Under the pieces are notes generated by a model that made no database searches, was not told the origin of the DNA, and saw nothing but the letters and a program-made list of their open reading frames with translations. Shown in pieces: positions 17,756 to 26,900 of a DNA stretch of 64,000 nucleotides; positions within the stretch are counted from its first letter, which is position 1; each line of letters starts with the position of its first letter. Made by a program: the position numbers and the translations under genes. The stretch comes from Mesosutterella porci (GTDB lineage Bacteria > Pseudomonadota > Gammaproteobacteria > Burkholderiales > Burkholderiaceae_F), in assembly GCF_022134585.1 (NCBI RefSeq), contig NZ_JAKNCT010000006.1, positions 1 to 64,000 on the forward strand, read 5' to 3'.

Positions 17756-18603
17756 TCAGGGAGTGCTCCATTTCAATTACAAGCGAGGCCAATGAGCGCG
17801 TGAAGGGCTGGAAAAAGCTGGCCGCTCAGCCGCGGCAGATCCGCCGCGAAAGAGTCTGCCTCGCCGAAGGGCTGCACATCGCCATGTCGGCGCGCGACGC
17901 CTCATTCCCTGTGAATGCATTGATCCTGAGGGACGGGCAGGCTGCGCCGGAGGCCGAAGCGCTCGTCCGCGAGATTACCGGCGCAGCCTGCAGATCCGGC
18001 CGCAGACCGCCCCGTATCTACCTCCTTGCGCCCGCAGTCTACGAGTCCATCGCTCCGGTTGAAAAGGGCTGCGGACTCATGATGGAGCTGCCGCTGCCGC
18101 CGGAGCCGGCGGCCGGGGACCTGCGCGGCCTTGACGCTCTTTTTCTCGACGGCGTCCAGGATCCGGGCAACGCCGGCACGCTGATTCGGACGGCCGTCGC
18201 TTCGGGAGTGCGCGTGATCGCCGCAAGCCCGGGCACGGTCGAGCTCTGGTCTCCCAAGGTGCTTCGAAGCGCCATGGGAGCGCATTTCGGGGCTTGTATT
18301 CTGGAAAACGTGAAGGCCTCCGAGCTCGCTCTCCGGTTTGCCGGCCGCAGAATCGCAGCCGACGCCCGCGGCGGACTCGATCTCTACGACACCGAGGGCT
18401 GGGAGTCCGGTCCCGTGGTCTGGCTCATGGGCGCCGAGGGCCCGGGGCTCTCCCAGCAGGCGCTTGCAGCGGCTCAGCTGCGGCTTTATATCCCGATCGA
18501 ACCGGCGACGGAAAGCCTCAACGTGGCCGCGGCAGCCGCCGTTTGCCTTTTCGAGCAGCGGCGCCGCAGGCGCTTTGGAGCAAACGGCGCCCGCCGGGGC
18601 TGA
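17752..18603 (+). CDS. TrmH/SpoU-family RNA 2'-O-methyltransferase
   Basis: SAM-dependent SPOUT methyltransferase acting on tRNA or rRNA ribose; exact target not determinable. The 283-aa product has an N-terminal substrate-binding part ([16 protein letters not shown] ... [12 protein letters not shown]) and the three SpoU motifs: [27 protein letters not shown], and [17 protein letters not shown]. The ATG overlaps the rnhB stop. The position after lpxB-rnhB is conserved in Burkholderiales. Confidence 0.9.
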   Translation: MIRECSISITSEANERVKGWKKLAAQPRQIRRERVCLAEGLHIAMSARDASFPVNALILRDGQAAPEAEALVREITGAACRSGRRPPRIYLLAPAVYESIAPVEKGCGLMMELPLPPEPAAGDLRGLDALFLDGVQDPGNAGTLIRTAVASGVRVIAASPGTVELWSPKVLRSAMGAHFGACILENVKASELALRFAGRRIAADARGGLDLYDTEGWESGPVVWLMGAEGPGLSQQALAAAQLRLYIPIEPATESLNVAAAAAVCLFEQRRRRRFGANGARRG

Positions 18604-18648
18604 TTCCCTTTTTTGTCAACTCTTCACATTTTTTCAGGCGACAATCCT

Positions 18649-18900
18649 ATGCATCCCTGGCTGGATTTCAAAAATTACCGCAACCCCCTGCAGTTTTTCA
18701 TCCGCGAAGCGCTCCTTGCGGCCGCCTTCGTGGTGCTTGTCATTCTGAAACCTTTTCTCAACTCTCTGGTGAATTCGGGGATGTCGGAGGGCTTTGCCTC
18801 AATTATCGTGGGCGTGGTGGGCTTCCTGATCCTGCTGCTCATGGAAAGGGTCTGGAAGCAGTTCGGGCCGGCCGGGGACGGCGGAAAGAAGCGCCCCTGA
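18649..18900 (+). CDS. Small two-segment membrane protein, unknown
   Basis: 83 aa with two hydrophobic segments, about residues 19-37 (REALLAAAFVVLVILKPFL) and 48-65 (ASIIVGVVGFLILLLMERV), and a basic C-terminal tail. The ATG at 18649 follows an AGG-containing leader; the frame is also open from a TTG at 18613. It starts 45 bp after the methyltransferase and ends just before a strong terminator, so it is the last gene of the dxr-lpx transcript or a separate unit. The leader carries a 14-base sequence also found before the SPFH gene at 32147. No family was recognised. Confidence 0.6.
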   Translation: MHPWLDFKNYRNPLQFFIREALLAAAFVVLVILKPFLNSLVNSGMSEGFASIIVGVVGFLILLLMERVWKQFGPAGDGGKKRP

Positions 18901-18915
18901 GGCTTCGCAAAAATG

Positions 18916-18951
18916 CGCAGGCCCCCGCACGCATCAGCGCGGGGGCCTGCG
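18916..18951. terminator. Strong hairpin between lpx cluster and glt operon
   Basis: A perfect 13-bp stem, CGCAGGCCCCCGC (18916-18928) with GCGGGGGCCTGCG (18939-18951). On the minus strand it is followed closely by ATTTTT, on the plus strand by a weaker GGGGCTTTT, so it can end both the plus-strand lpx transcript and the minus-strand glt operon. Confidence 0.75.
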
Positions 18952-19006
18952 AGGGGCTTTTAAAGCGCTTTCCGGGCTTCTTGCCGGGGCTGCGCCGCCG
19001 CCTCTC

Positions 19007-19762
19007 TCAGTGCGAGAGGATCTTCGAGAGGAAGTGCTTCGCGCGGTCCGACTTCGGGTTGCTGAAGAACTCGTCCTTCGGAGAGTCCTCGAGGATCTCG
19101 CCCGCCTCGAGAAAGATGACGCGGTCGGCCACGTTCTTCGCAAAGCCCATCTCGTGGGTGACCACCATCATCGTCATGCCTTCGTGCGCGAGCTCGACCA
19201 TGACGTCAAGCACCTCGTTGATCATTTCCGGGTCGAGCGCCGATGTCGGCTCGTCAAACAGCATGCATATCGGATCCATGGCGAGGGCCCGGGCGATGGC
19301 GACTCGCTGCTGCTGGCCGCCGGAGAGCTGTCCGGGGAACTTGTCCGCCTGCTTGCCGAGCCCGACGCGATCGAGAAGCTTCAGTCCCTTCGCGGTGGCC
19401 TCTTCGCGGCTGCGCTTGAGGACCTTCATCTGGGCGAGCACCAGGTTCTCGCGGATCGACAGGTGGGGAAAAAGCTCGAAGTGCTGGAAAACCATTCCCA
19501 CGTGGCTGCGAAGCTTCGTGAGGTTCGTTTTCGGGTTGGTCACCTCGACGCCGTTGACGAAAATCTTTCCCTCCTGGACGCTTTCAAGTCCGTTCACGGT
19601 CTTGATGAGGGTGGACTTTCCGGATCCCGACGGACCGCAGACCACCACAACCTCGCCCTGGCGTACCTGGCAGCTGCAGTGCTTGAGAACCTGAAAGCTG
19701 CCGTACCATTTCGAAACGTTCTGGATGTCAATCATCAGGGCGTTTTTGTCTTCAGAGGTCAT
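19007..19762 (-). CDS. gltL: Glutamate/aspartate ABC transporter ATP-binding protein
   Basis: Energises uptake of acidic amino acids. The 251-aa ATPase shows Walker [10 protein letters not shown], the Q-loop [11 protein letters not shown], signature [15 protein letters not shown], Walker [12 protein letters not shown] and the switch His in VVTHEMGFA. This is the polar-amino-acid subgroup that works as a homodimer under GltJ/GltK. ATG 19762 has AGGAAA six bases upstream; a TTG two codons earlier is less likely. It is the last gene of the minus-strand gltI-J-K-L order. Confidence 0.94.
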   Translation of the reverse strand: MTSEDKNALMIDIQNVSKWYGSFQVLKHCSCQVRQGEVVVVCGPSGSGKSTLIKTVNGLESVQEGKIFVNGVEVTNPKTNLTKLRSHVGMVFQHFELFPHLSIRENLVLAQMKVLKRSREEATAKGLKLLDRVGLGKQADKFPGQLSGGQQQRVAIARALAMDPICMLFDEPTSALDPEMINEVLDVMVELAHEGMTMMVVTHEMGFAKNVADRVIFLEAGEILEDSPKDEFFSNPKSDRAKHFLSKILSH

Positions 19763-19792
19763 GTTCAATTTCCTAAGCGGTTAAAGGCTTTT

Positions 19793-20470
19793 TCAGCGGA
19801 TGATAGCTAGTTTTTTCTGCATGTGCTTCACGCCCGAGGACAGGGTGAAGGACACGACGAAGTAGCACACGGCGGCAAAGCAGTACATCAGCGTGAGCTG
19901 GCTGTCGCGCTGCGCGATTTTCGAGACCGCCCCCATGAAGTCGGTGGCCGAGAGCACGTACACGAGCGAGGTGTCCTGGAAGAGCACGATCGTCTGCGTG
20001 AGCAGCACCGGGCCCATGTTGCGGAACGCCTGCGGCAGGATCACGTGCCTCATCGACTGCCAGAAAGTGAGTCCGAGGGCCTGGCAGGCGTAGAGCTGGC
20101 CCCTGGAGATGGACTGGATGCCCGCGCGGATGATCTCGGCGTAGTAGGCCGCCTCAAAGAGAATGAAGGTGATGAGAGCCGTTTTTTCCGGTCCCACGGG
20201 GACGGGGATCGGAGAACCGGTGAACCAGGCGATGAACACCGGAACGAGGAAGAAGAACCAGAAGAGTATCAGCACGAGCGGCACGGCGCGCATGAGGTTC
20301 ACGTAAGCCGAGACCGTCAGGGAGAGCAGGCGGTTTTTTGCCATCTTGCCCAGGGCGAGGAACGTGCCGAGGATGATGGCCCCGAGGGCGGCCGAGGCCG
20401 TGAGCTCAAGCGTGTAGGCGGCTCCGCGAAGAATGAAGGGAATGGAGCCCGTGATCGAGGTGAAGTCCAT
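19793..20470 (-). CDS. gltK: Glutamate/aspartate ABC transporter permease GltK
   Basis: 225-aa inner-membrane permease of the His/Glu/Gln/Arg type. About five hydrophobic segments and the EAA loop (EIIRAGIQSISRGQLYACQALGLT, shown here as key positions only) that docks on GltL are visible. A GGGGAGAG ribosome site precedes the start. It is 17 bp from gltJ, and MDFTSITGSIPFILRG at its N-terminus resembles known GltK proteins. Confidence 0.93.
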   Translation of the reverse strand: MDFTSITGSIPFILRGAAYTLELTASAALGAIILGTFLALGKMAKNRLLSLTVSAYVNLMRAVPLVLILFWFFFLVPVFIAWFTGSPIPVPVGPEKTALITFILFEAAYYAEIIRAGIQSISRGQLYACQALGLTFWQSMRHVILPQAFRNMGPVLLTQTIVLFQDTSLVYVLSATDFMGAVSKIAQRDSQLTLMYCFAAVCYFVVSFTLSSGVKHMQKKLAIIR

Positions 20471-20487
20471 GTTCTCTCTCCCCTGCT

Positions 20488-21219
20488 TCAGCGGTGTATG
20501 TATCCGGGAATCGCCACGGCGCGCTCGAGGGCGGCCATGCTGCGGTTGATCGTCATCGAGATCACGATGTAGACGATTGTGGCGAAGCAGAACGCGACGA
20601 AGAACTGGAAGGTCATCTCGCCCATTTCATGCGAGCGCAGCGTGAGGTCGGCCAGTCCGATCGTGAGCGAGGTCGCCGTGTTCTTCATGAGGTTCATCGC
20701 CTCGGAGTTAAGAGGCGGCAGCGTGATCCGGAAAGCGACCGGCAGCAGCACGTAGCGGTAGGCCTGGGCCGTGGTCATGCCCAGCGCGTAGGCTGCGGAG
20801 AGCTGCCCGCGAGGCAGCGACCGGATGCCCGACTTCACGTTTTCCGCCACGCGCACGGAGGTGAAGATTCCGAGGCACATAAAGGCGCAGAAAAACTCCC
20901 CGTAGACCGGATCTGTGCTGATCATCCAGTTTTTAAGCGGAGGGACGAACTCTGGCAGCACGAAGTACCAGAGAAAAAGCTGGACGAGCAGCGGGACGTT
21001 GCGGAAGACCTCGACCCAGGTTTCTCCGAACCAGTTGAGAAAACGGTTCGGCACCGTGCGGATCACGCCGATCAGGGTTCCAATCGCGAGCGCGAGAGCT
21101 CCAGCCGAGAGCGTGAGGGCAATCGTGATCACCGCGCCGCTCAGCATGTACTCCCACCAGGGTTCGTCTGCGAGGTCGCTCATCGCCAGCAGCGTGGACC
21201 AGTCCATGTCGAGACCCAT
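20488..21219 (-). CDS. gltJ: Glutamate/aspartate ABC transporter permease GltJ
   Basis: 243-aa inner-membrane permease, partner of GltK. Features include VFRNVPLLVQLFLWYFVLP, the EAA-type loop around GIRSLPRGQLSAAYALG, and NSEAMNLMKNTATSL, all typical of GltJ. ATG 21219 (MGLDMDW) is preceded by AGGAGT at eight bases; an in-frame start 11 codons upstream is less well placed. It is separated from gltI by a hairpin that probably reduces its expression relative to the binding protein. Confidence 0.93.
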   Translation of the reverse strand: MGLDMDWSTLLAMSDLADEPWWEYMLSGAVITIALTLSAGALALAIGTLIGVIRTVPNRFLNWFGETWVEVFRNVPLLVQLFLWYFVLPEFVPPLKNWMISTDPVYGEFFCAFMCLGIFTSVRVAENVKSGIRSLPRGQLSAAYALGMTTAQAYRYVLLPVAFRITLPPLNSEAMNLMKNTATSLTIGLADLTLRSHEMGEMTFQFFVAFCFATIVYIVISMTINRSMAALERAVAIPGYIHR

Positions 21220-21303
21220 AGCGCCTGACTCCTTTATCTGTGTTTTTATCAACTGCCTTTCGCCGGCTTCCGGGGCGGGAGGGTGAAGGCCGTTTCAGGG
21301 ATT

Positions 21304-21346
21304 GCAAAAGGGCCTCGCCTCGGACCGTTCAATCCGGGGCGAAGCC
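21304..21346 (-). terminator. Hairpin between gltI and gltJ (partial terminator)
   Basis: On the minus strand the segment 21346-21311 folds as GGCTTCGCCCCGGA / TCCGAGGCGAGGCC with an eight-base loop, then CTTTTGC. A hairpin here is common in transporter operons, where it lets the abundant binding protein be made in excess over the permeases. The T tract is short, so read-through is expected. Confidence 0.6.
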
Positions 21347-21375
21347 TGAGGGCTGCTGCGGCACGCCGGCCGCGC

Positions 21376-22260
21376 TTAGATGCCCTCCGAGTTCGGGCTG
21401 GCGAAAGCGCGCTTCGTCGGCTCGTTCATCGGGAAGTTGAGGTTCACGTTGTGCGGCTTGATCGGTTTGGTGAACCAGGTGTCGTAGAGTTTCTTCATTT
21501 CGCCGCTCTTGATCATGCCGGTGATCGTCTTGTCAACGAGTGCCTTGAACTGCGGATCCTTGCGCAGCATCGGCCCGTAGGGCTCCTCGGAAATCGACTC
21601 CTTCAGCAGCCTGAAGTCGCCCGGCTTCTTGGAGTTCGCAATCTGCCCGGCAAGCAGGATGTCGTCCATCACGTTGGCCACGACGCGGTCCTGGGCGAGC
21701 AGCTGGAAGGCCTCGGCGTGGTCCTTGGCCGGGGTGACGCGCGTGACGATGCCTTTCTTCCTCAGGTCGCGCAGCAGCGTGACGGAAGTGGTGCCGGCCG
21801 TGGTCGACACGTTCTTGCCGTTGAGGTCCTTGAAGGAGTTGATGGAGGAGTTCTTCTTTACCGCAGCCGTGACGCCGATGCGGAAGTAAGTCGTGCCGAA
21901 GTCGACCTGCTTCTGGCGCTCTTTCGAGTTGGTAGTCGATCCGCATTCGAGGTCGTAGGTGCCGTTGAGCAGCAGCGGGATGCGGTTTCCGGAGGTGATG
22001 GGCTGCCACTTGATCGTGAGCTTGCGGCCCACGGCCTTGCCCACTTCGGCGGCGACCCGCTTGCAGATCTCCATGCCGTAGCCGATAGGCTTGCCGTCGG
22101 CGTCGAGGTAGGAGAAGGGCACCGAAGAGTCGCGGTAGCCGATCGTGAAGATGCCGGTGTCCTTCGCCTTCTTGAGCGTGCCGGTGAGGGCGGGGGCGGC
22201 GGCCGCTGTGCCGGCGACGGCGAGGCTGACGAGGGCAACCATGACAGTGCTGAGCTTCAT
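21376..22260 (-). CDS. gltI: Glutamate/aspartate-binding periplasmic protein
   Basis: 294-aa precursor of the family-3 extracellular solute-binding proteins. A signal peptide ends near TAAAAPA (about residue 22). The core has FTIGYRDSSVPFSYLD, IGYGMEICKRVA, ITSGNRIPLLLNGTYDLEC, and TTAGTTSVTLLRDL, matching GltI-type glutamate/aspartate receptors. AAGGAG lies seven bases before the ATG. It heads the glt operon, whose upstream region is A/T-rich with nested dyads. Confidence 0.94.
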   Translation of the reverse strand: MKLSTVMVALVSLAVAGTAAAAPALTGTLKKAKDTGIFTIGYRDSSVPFSYLDADGKPIGYGMEICKRVAAEVGKAVGRKLTIKWQPITSGNRIPLLLNGTYDLECGSTTNSKERQKQVDFGTTYFRIGVTAAVKKNSSINSFKDLNGKNVSTTAGTTSVTLLRDLRKKGIVTRVTPAKDHAEAFQLLAQDRVVANVMDDILLAGQIANSKKPGDFRLLKESISEEPYGPMLRKDPQFKALVDKTITGMIKSGEMKKLYDTWFTKPIKPHNVNLNFPMNEPTKRAFASPNSEGI

Positions 22261-22626
22261 AACTATCTCCTTCGAATGGAATCGGTTCTGGGTGAATAGA
22301 ACTGCTTGGTGTCATGCTTTATTCAGCAAGTAGCGTGCCAGATCCGGCCTGAATCCCGGATATTGTATTCAACCTATTGAGTTTTCTTATTAAAATTAAA
22401 ATATCTAGTTCTTGAGAATAATCGCAAAATTGCGATAACAAGAACAAACAAAATCTTGTAATCACAAGAGTGGTGCAAATTATCACTATTTTTGTGCATA
22501 AAGGCCGATTTTGCCCCGCGATGGTGATCGGCCCGACGAATGGCTCGAATCGTGTTAGCCTCACCGCAGGAGCCGTCCCGAATTCGCGGGCGGCCAATGT
22601 TGGGTTACAGGCAGGACTCGCTTCAA
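22261..22626. promoter_or_regulatory. gltI-sbcD divergent intergenic region with inverted repeats
   Basis: About 280 bp of A/T-rich DNA followed by the sbcD leader. It contains a nested dyad: GTTCTTG (22408-22414) with CAAGAAC (22439-22445), enclosing ATCGCAA/TTGCGAT (22421-22427 and 22430-22436). Close by is TCTTGT (22454-22459) with ACAAGA (22464-22469). The four TTCTTG-like half-sites look like a repressor/activator array for gltI, sbcD or both. Exact -10/-35 boxes cannot be fixed by eye. Confidence 0.5.
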
Positions 22627-23904
22627 TTGTTCAAACTTCTTCACACATCGGACTGGCATCTCGGCAAGGAGCTGCTGGGGGAAAGCACCATCGAGGTAAG
22701 CCGCGCCATGCTTGAGTGGCTTCTCGGGGTGTGTAAGGAGCGTGCAGTGGACGGCCTGGTCGTCGCGGGCGACGTCTTCGATGTCTCCACGCCTTCCAAT
22801 CAGGCTCAGAAGATCTACTACGGTTTTCTCGCCCGGGTGCAGCGCACGGGCTGCCGCCATGTGGTCATTACGCCGGGCAACCATGACTCTGCCAATTTCC
22901 TGCGTGCGCCGGCCGAGATGCTCTCCCAGCGGGGCATCATCGTCTCAGGCCCGGACCCGGAAAGCGAGGCCGTGGTGCTGTGCGACGCCGCAGGCCGTCC
23001 GGAGCTGGGCGTGGCCGCGGTGCCGTTTCTGCGCGAGAGCGACATGCGCGCGAGTGTTGAGGAAATCACGGAGGGGGAGCGCTGGGCGCTTTACGGCCGG
23101 GGAGTGGCCGCGCATTACAGCAGGGTGCGTGCGGCGCTGGAGCGCAAGATGGGGGAGAGCTCCGCGCCCAGGATTGCGACCGGGCATTTTTTCGCCACCG
23201 GCGCAGCCGTCACTCCCGACCCGGACACCGGTGAGGCGCCTGTCACCGTCGGGACCCTCGGGGCTGTTCCGGTTTCCGTGGCGGGCGGGGACTGGGACTA
23301 TGTGTGCCTGGGGCACATCCATCGCCCGCAGAAAGTCGGGGGCGATGCCGTGCGCTACTGCGGCTCGCCTTACCCGCTGTCCTTCCGCGAGGTGGACAAC
23401 AGCAGCCAGGTGGTGCTTGTCACGCTGCGCGGGCACGGTGAACCGCCTGAAATCGAGCCGATCCCCGTGCCGCGCTTCCAGCCCATGGTGCGGCTGGAGG
23501 GCGATGCGGATGCGCTGCGGGCGGCCTTGGACCGTGTCTCGCGCGAACAGCCCGGAGCCTGGGTGGAGGCCAACTACACGGGGGTGAGCGAGCAGCTCGA
23601 GCTCAACGAGGAGCTTGGCAGCCTCGCCGGGCGGCTCGGCGTGAGGCTGCTCGCGGTGCGCAACCAGCTCGCTTTCCGAAAGGCGCTCGAAGCCACCGCG
23701 GATGCGGTGTCCCTCCACGATTTCACCCCCGAGCAGGTTTTTCTCCAGTTCCTGAAGGACGCGCACGCCGACGAAGCCTCAACGCGCAGGATGCTTGGAA
23801 CTTTTCGCGAGGCTGCGGCCCTGGTTGAAGCCGATCGGGCTGCCCGGCGCGCATCCTCCCGAGACGACGGCCCCGCGCAGCCGCAGCCCAAGGAAAGCAA
23901 ATGA
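22627..23904 (+). CDS. sbcD: Exonuclease SbcCD subunit D
   Basis: Mre11-type Mn-dependent nuclease that, with SbcC, opens hairpins and resects protein-blocked DNA ends. The phosphoesterase motifs are in order: HTSDWHLG near the N-terminus, VVAGDVFDVSTPSN, TPGNHDS, TGHFFATGA and LGHIHRPQ. Family members start about five residues before HTSDWH, which favours the TTG at 22627 (AGGA ten bases upstream); ATGs at 22597 and 22540 are in-frame alternatives. The stop overlaps the sbcC start (ATGA). The C-terminal 25 residues are low-complexity. Confidence 0.92.
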   Translation: MFKLLHTSDWHLGKELLGESTIEVSRAMLEWLLGVCKERAVDGLVVAGDVFDVSTPSNQAQKIYYGFLARVQRTGCRHVVITPGNHDSANFLRAPAEMLSQRGIIVSGPDPESEAVVLCDAAGRPELGVAAVPFLRESDMRASVEEITEGERWALYGRGVAAHYSRVRAALERKMGESSAPRIATGHFFATGAAVTPDPDTGEAPVTVGTLGAVPVSVAGGDWDYVCLGHIHRPQKVGGDAVRYCGSPYPLSFREVDNSSQVVLVTLRGHGEPPEIEPIPVPRFQPMVRLEGDADALRAALDRVSREQPGAWVEANYTGVSEQLELNEELGSLAGRLGVRLLAVRNQLAFRKALEATADAVSLHDFTPEQVFLQFLKDAHADEASTRRMLGTFREAAALVEADRAARRASSRDDGPAQPQPKESK

Positions 23905-26900
23905 AGCTGCTCTCGATCGCCTTTGAAAACATCAACTCCCTGGCTGGCGCCTGGAAGATCGACTTTACCGACCCGGCCTACCGCGACGGGATTTTTCTCA
24001 TTACAGGACGCACCGGCTCGGGCAAGACTTCGATTTTCGATGCGGTGACGCTTGCGCTGTTCGGCAAGACCGCGCGGCAGTGCGCCGAGCGGGTGAGCCG
24101 CGAGGATCGCCGCACGGACTCCTGCCCCTTCATGACCAAGGGGGCGCTGCACTGTTGGGCCGAGGCCGTGTTCGATTCCTGCGGCAGGAGCTGGAAGTCG
24201 CGCTTCAGGATCGATCGCTCCGAGCGGCGCGGAACGCTCACGAAAACCTGCGAGCTCGCCGTGAAGGACGGCGCCGGCCCCTGGCAGCCGGTGGCGACTT
24301 CGCTGGAGGAATGGAAGCAGAAGACCGCCGAGGCGGTCGGGCTGCATTTCCAGGAGTTTCTGCGCTGCGTGCTGCTCGCCCAGGGCAGCTTCGCCGAGTT
24401 TCTCCACGCCAAGGGCAACGAGCGGGCCGTGATCCTCGAGGGCATTACGGGAACGGATATCTATAAGGATATTTCGCGCCGGATTCATGCCTGCGCGCGC
24501 GACAGGCAGCTCACGCTTGAGGCCTGCCGCGCCCATCAGGAGGGCATCCGGCTGCTCGCGCCTGAGCGGCTGCGGGAGCTGAGGGATCGCCGGCAGGCGC
24601 TTCGCGACGAAATCGAGGCGCTGCGCCGCAGCAAGGAGGAGCTTGCCGCCAGGCTCGAGGCGCTGCGGCGGCTTGAGGCGCTCCGGGGCGAGCAGGAGCG
24701 GGCGAAGGCCGAGCTCGATCGGGCGCAGACCGAGGACCAGAATTTTTCCGCAACGCGCGCCAAGCTTGAGCTGGCGCGTCTGGCGCGGCGCTACGAGCCG
24801 AAGTACTTGGAGCTGCAGCGGCTCGAGCAGCAGCTTGCGGGCGAGAAAAGGCTGAGCCAGGATCTTTCGGACGTGGAAAAGGACAAGCAGCGGCTGGTGG
24901 AAAAAATGCGGCCGCAGATCGAGGAGGCGGGCCGGGAGCTTGAACGCGAGCGTGATGCTCTGGCTGAGCTCGAGCAGAAGGCGCCGGAAATCCTCCGCCT
25001 GGACGAGCAGTGCGCGGTTCTGTCGACGCGCCTCGAAGCGGCTCGTGAGGCGCTGGAGGCTGCCAAAAAGGAGAACGCCGGGCGAAGCGCCTATCTGAAG
25101 GAACTCGAAGGGCGTCAGAGCAGGCTCCTGGCCGACCGGGACCGGATCGCGCAGAGTCTGAAGAAAACGCAGAAGAACGATGCTCTGCTTGCGGGCTTTT
25201 CCGGCCTCGAGGCCAAGGCCTCGAGGCTCACCGAGGCGAGCTCGCAGCTGGAGAGCCTGAAAGCGCAGGAGCGCTGCGCCGCGGCAGCCTCGGCGGCAGC
25301 CGCGGCATCGGCGCGCGAGTCCGAGCGCCGGGTCGCGGCCGCCCGCGACGGACTGGACCGCGCCCGAGAAAAGGCGGAAACTGCCCGGGTGAACCTCCAG
25401 GCCGCGCAGGCCGGGCAGACCCAGACCGGACAGATGGCGGCCCTGGTCGAGGTGCAGGAGGAGATGGCGCTCGCCGGCTCGTTCATCACGGCCCGAAAGG
25501 AGCTTGAGCGTGCTTCGATTGCCCTTGAAAAAGCCGAGGGCAAATGCCGCGCCGCCGAGCAGGCGAGCCAGGAGAGCGAGCAGCGGGCGCAGCAGGCGAA
25601 GCGCTCCGGCATTGAGACCGCCGTGAGCTTTGCGCACGTCGCTGGCGAAAAGGCTGAGCGGCTTCGCACCATCAAAAACGACGAGATCCCCCGCTGCAGA
25701 ACCGAAAAACTCGCGCGCGAGGCAGCTCTGTCGCGCCTCGCTTCGGGGAACCCTTCTCTTTTCAAGCGCTTTCAGAGCGACGGTGCAGCCTTGGCGCAGC
25801 AGCTGGTCCGGCAGCGCGACGCGATCCTCACCTGGACCCGCCAGACGGAGGCCTCGGCGAAGAAGGTCCGCGAGGCCGAGAAGGCTGTGCAGGAGGGCAG
25901 CCGCAGGCTCGAGGAGCTTAAGGAGGCGCAGGCCGGATTCCGCTCGGAAGCCTCAAGGCTCGGCCAGGCCGCGCAGACCGCCGCGGACCAGCTCGAGGCC
26001 GCCGGCGCGCGCTGCGCCGAAATCCGCAGCGACTGGGAGGCGGCCCTTGAGCCCCTGGGGATCGACGGTTCCTCGCTCTCCCCGGATCTGATCATGCAGC
26101 GTCTCTCAGAGCTGCGCGCTTCCAGGCTCGAGGTGCTGCGCGAGCGCGACGAAAACGAGCAGGCTCTTTCCTCTGGCCAGTCGCTCATCGCCCGGGCGCA
26201 GTCCGAGCTGCAGGACGCCGCCTCGGCTCTTGACTCGGCCCTCAAGTCCGAGGCCGAGTCGCGCGCACGCCAGCAGTCGGCGCAGGCTGAGCGGCGCGCG
26301 CTTTTCGGGACGGCTAGCCTGCAGGACGAGCGCAGGGAGCTTTCCGGACGCCGGGACCGCGCGGCCGCCGCTCTTGAGAGCGCCCGCGCATTGAGCCGGA
26401 GTGCGGAGGATGCGCTGCGGGACGCCCGCACGCGGTCTGCTCAGCTTGCCGGGCAGATCGCTGCGCGCGAGCAGGAGCTGCGGGCCCTCGATGCCGGTTT
26501 CGAAAACGCCGTGAGCGAGTCCTTCGAGAGCCGGCAGGCTTTTCTTGCCGCCCGGCGCGACCCCGAGATCATCACGCGGTGGGAAAACGAGGACGCGGTG
26601 CTGCGCAGCAGCGTCAAGAGCATTCAGGAGAGGCTCTCGGCCCTCAGCCGCAGGCTCTCCGAGCAGACGGCCGCCATCGCCCGCCCCGCGGGGGTGAAGG
26701 ACGTGCAAAAGGAGATCGAGCAGACGGACGATCGGCTGCTTGCCGCAGCGGGCGAGGCCTCTTCCGTTGAGACCGAGCTCTCGGCTGACGAGGCCCGGCG
26801 CCGGGAGGCCGAGGAGGCGCGCCGGCTCACGGCCGAGGCCGAGGCCGACTACGAGCGCTGGCAGGAGCTCAATGCAAGAATCGGCAGCGAGGACGGCTCG

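Noticed and set aside
23574-25637. Minus-strand open frame of about 690 codons opposite sbcD/sbcC
   Set aside because: Leu/Arg/Gly-rich shadow of the sbcC coiled-coil codons; no ribosome site or recognisable domain.
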